DNA from: an uncultured Candidatus Altimarinota bacterium
Lineage (GTDB): Bacteria; Patescibacteriota; Gracilibacteria; BD1-5; UBA2023
Length of the DNA: 6,902 nt
Direction of reading: 5' to 3'
Assembly: GCA_938036655.1 (NCBI GenBank)
Contig: CALHQS010000016.1
Location: 1 to 6,902, forward strand
Below, one piece after another: positions 5,230-6,902 of the stretch. The translations under genes and the position numbers were made by a program. The first letter of the stretch is position 1; every line of letters starts with the position of its first letter. The notes under the pieces are model-generated. The model was not told the DNA's origin. It saw nothing but the letters and a program-made list of their open reading frames with translations, and searched no databases.

Positions 5230-6902
5230 ATGAGAAAAATTGTGATTTTTTTCGTGATGCTTTCATTGCTCACAGCATGCTGACAAAATCCTCAGACAAA
5301 TCAGGAAAACCTGATGGGGAGCGTGGAACAAACAGAAAATTTGACTGGTAGTACACAATCCAGCGATGGATCTTCTCATTCTGGAGCGATTTCGTTGATT
5401 CAAGAAAACGAAAAAACAATTTGTTTCAAGGAGATTTGCGTCGACAAGACAAAACCATTTGTTGAAAAGGATGGCAAAAGTATGCAAGTTCAAAAACTTT
5501 GGACAGAATGAGATGAAGAGAAAAGTGAGTATGTAACGGAGTGGAAATTTACTATCAATGATGATGGATTTTTGGAGGCAATCGATGAAAAATATGAAGA
5601 TGTCCCAAATTCCTATATTTCAACGGTTGTTAATCGTAACAAGCAAACAGCAATTACTGTACATGGTGAAGAGGGTCCGTTTTCCACGGGGACTGGTTAC
5701 ACACTTTTTCAGAATCTCTTGATTCACTCAGTGAATGGTTTTGGTTGTGGTGGAAAATCTTCTGAACTTCATTTTTTTGATGCGACTTCAGGACAATCTG
5801 TTGCTGATTTGGACTCTTATCTTCCGAATTATCCCAAGGAATTTTCGTATGGGAATTTGAAATTTGAGTTTGTTGATTGGAAAGATGTTCCAGCAGTTGA
5901 AGAACAAGCGCACAGTATTAAATACGGAAATGATGATACGCCATCACTTGGAGCACTGGAGCCTGTTTCGTTATGGTCAGATTTTTCACGACATCTAAAG
6001 TCTGAACTTGATGAATCAGTTCATTTTGGGACATACACATATTACTGAATTCAATTTACAGAAATTCCAGAAATTACCTTTTATTATAAGGCTTCGATGC
6101 CACAGGCGTTTGGCTTGATTCATGCCAATATTCCTGCTCAGAAAATTGCTCAAAATGGCGATTTGCTTGATGAAGAGGTGACGAAAAAAATTCTCAAACA
6201 TCAATCATATAGTGACGAAAGATCTGATATGGATCAGGAGTTCTTCTTGAAGCTTGGGAAAAATACAGAGGATTCTTATGATGCGATTGAGCTCAAGGAT
6301 TTTTCCCCAAACATGATGCCGATTTATCGTGTCAAAAACATCAAAGACGATTTGTACGCGCTGTATACAACTGAAAAATATAAAGCCTTTACAACTGCGG
6401 AACTTTGCAAGCCGCTCGTATATGTATATGATGTAAAAAATCGCAATAACACTTTGCGTATTGATTTTCCAAAGGGTGGATTTTTCACTAAAATTATTCC
6501 AGATTTTACAAGCGTAAATACTTGGAATTTTTCGGCTGATGCTTTTTCTCATCTGAGCGTCAATCATCAGAAAATTGCTGATCAATATTTGTACTATTCC
6601 GCGGTGGTGCCAAACTATACATTCAATCACGAGGGCTGGCAGATTCGCGGTCGTGATGTGGAAAAATTTTTCCAAGAAAAACTTGATTATATTAGTTTCA
6701 ATGAACAAGAAAAGCGTGATTTTATTGATTATTGGAAAACAGAATTTGAGGCAGAAAAATTGTATTTTATTTCCTTCAAATTTGACGAACAGATTGATGA
6801 ATATGTAACGCTCAATTTTGCAGAAAAACCAAAAAAACAAATGCGTGTACTGCTCGAAGCCCATACGCTTGATGAAAAGCAATATAATCCTGCTTTTGTT
6901 TA
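5230..6902 (+). CDS. Large predicted lipoprotein with C-terminal KP-[VI]-Y-[LV]-Y type domain, UGA-recoded, 3' partial
   Basis: The frame runs 557 complete codons to the window edge once three TGA codons (5281, 5509, 6046; residues 18, 94, 273) are read as glycine. The signal peptide is MRK, a hydrophobic core and LLTAC, with lipid-bearing Cys17 followed by UGA-encoded Gly18. After a Ser/Gln/Thr-rich linker, residues about 60-390 are a mixed region rich in aromatic and acidic residues that I do not recognise. From 393 the sequence CKPLVYVYDV, then EGWQIRG (468-474), FIDYW (498-502), LYFISF and MRVLL (538-542) follow an uncharacterised family I know from Clostridia and CPR genomes (pattern CxKPVIYLYP ... 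GFVVxG ... FIVYWLP ... RVFM). That family usually ends soon after this point, so the full length is probably about 575-590 residues. Function is unknown; it should face outside on the cell membrane. ATG 5230 gives the signal peptide. Confidence 0.85.

Noticed and set aside
5314..6048. Two separate short proteins at 5314-5511 and 5572-6048
   Set aside because: Both lie in the same frame as the ATG at 5230 and are split only by TGA; read as glycine they join into one lipoprotein with a signal peptide.
6205..6882. A 225-codon minus-strand ORF
   Set aside because: It lies opposite the large lipoprotein, whose conserved C-terminal motifs support the plus strand; the minus translation is a low-complexity Phe/Ile/Lys-rich shadow.

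Overview
The window reads as chromosomal DNA from a Candidate Phyla Radiation bacterium of the Absconditabacteria (SR1) / Gracilibacteria group, whose genetic code reads UGA as glycine (translation table 25). The evidence is internal. Two genes here carry three in-frame TGA codons each, and the three in the undecaprenyl diphosphate synthase gene fall exactly where that family has conserved glycines (the GHK..G loop and the RTGG motif). A standard-code gene caller would cut both genes into fragments. The AT-rich intergenic DNA, compact single-gene units and absence of Shine-Dalgarno sequences also suit this group, but I cannot choose between the two phyla from this window.

Layout, left to right. 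A possible 3' end of an unknown gene (3-53) precedes an AT-rich gap. aspS (204-1982, +) encodes a bacterial-type aspartyl-tRNA synthetase and ends at a perfect-palindrome terminator. gatA (2129-3550, +) encodes the glutaminase subunit of the Asp/Glu-tRNA amidotransferase, with a terminator hairpin built around its stop codon. A small predicted lipoprotein gene (3633-3902, +) converges on a gene for a one-RRM RNA-binding protein (3926-4177, -); both share one terminator. Two back-to-back promoters then serve the RRM gene and uppS (4364-5041, +, UGA-recoded). Finally, a large predicted lipoprotein (5230 to beyond the window end, +, UGA-recoded) carries a C-terminal domain I recognise as a widespread uncharacterised family. 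No tRNA, rRNA, CRISPR array or mobile element was seen, and no gene-free stretch exceeds 300 bases.

How the genes relate. AspRS carries residues typical of the non-discriminating enzyme that also charges tRNA-Asn with Asp, and GatA belongs to the complex that would amidate that product, so these neighbours probably act in one pathway of Asn-tRNA synthesis; gatB and gatC are not here. UppS makes the lipid carrier for cell-wall synthesis, and the two lipoproteins belong to the envelope. The RRM protein probably acts on RNA structure or stability. Nearly every gene has its own candidate promoter and terminator, so this is a row of single-gene units rather than an operon.
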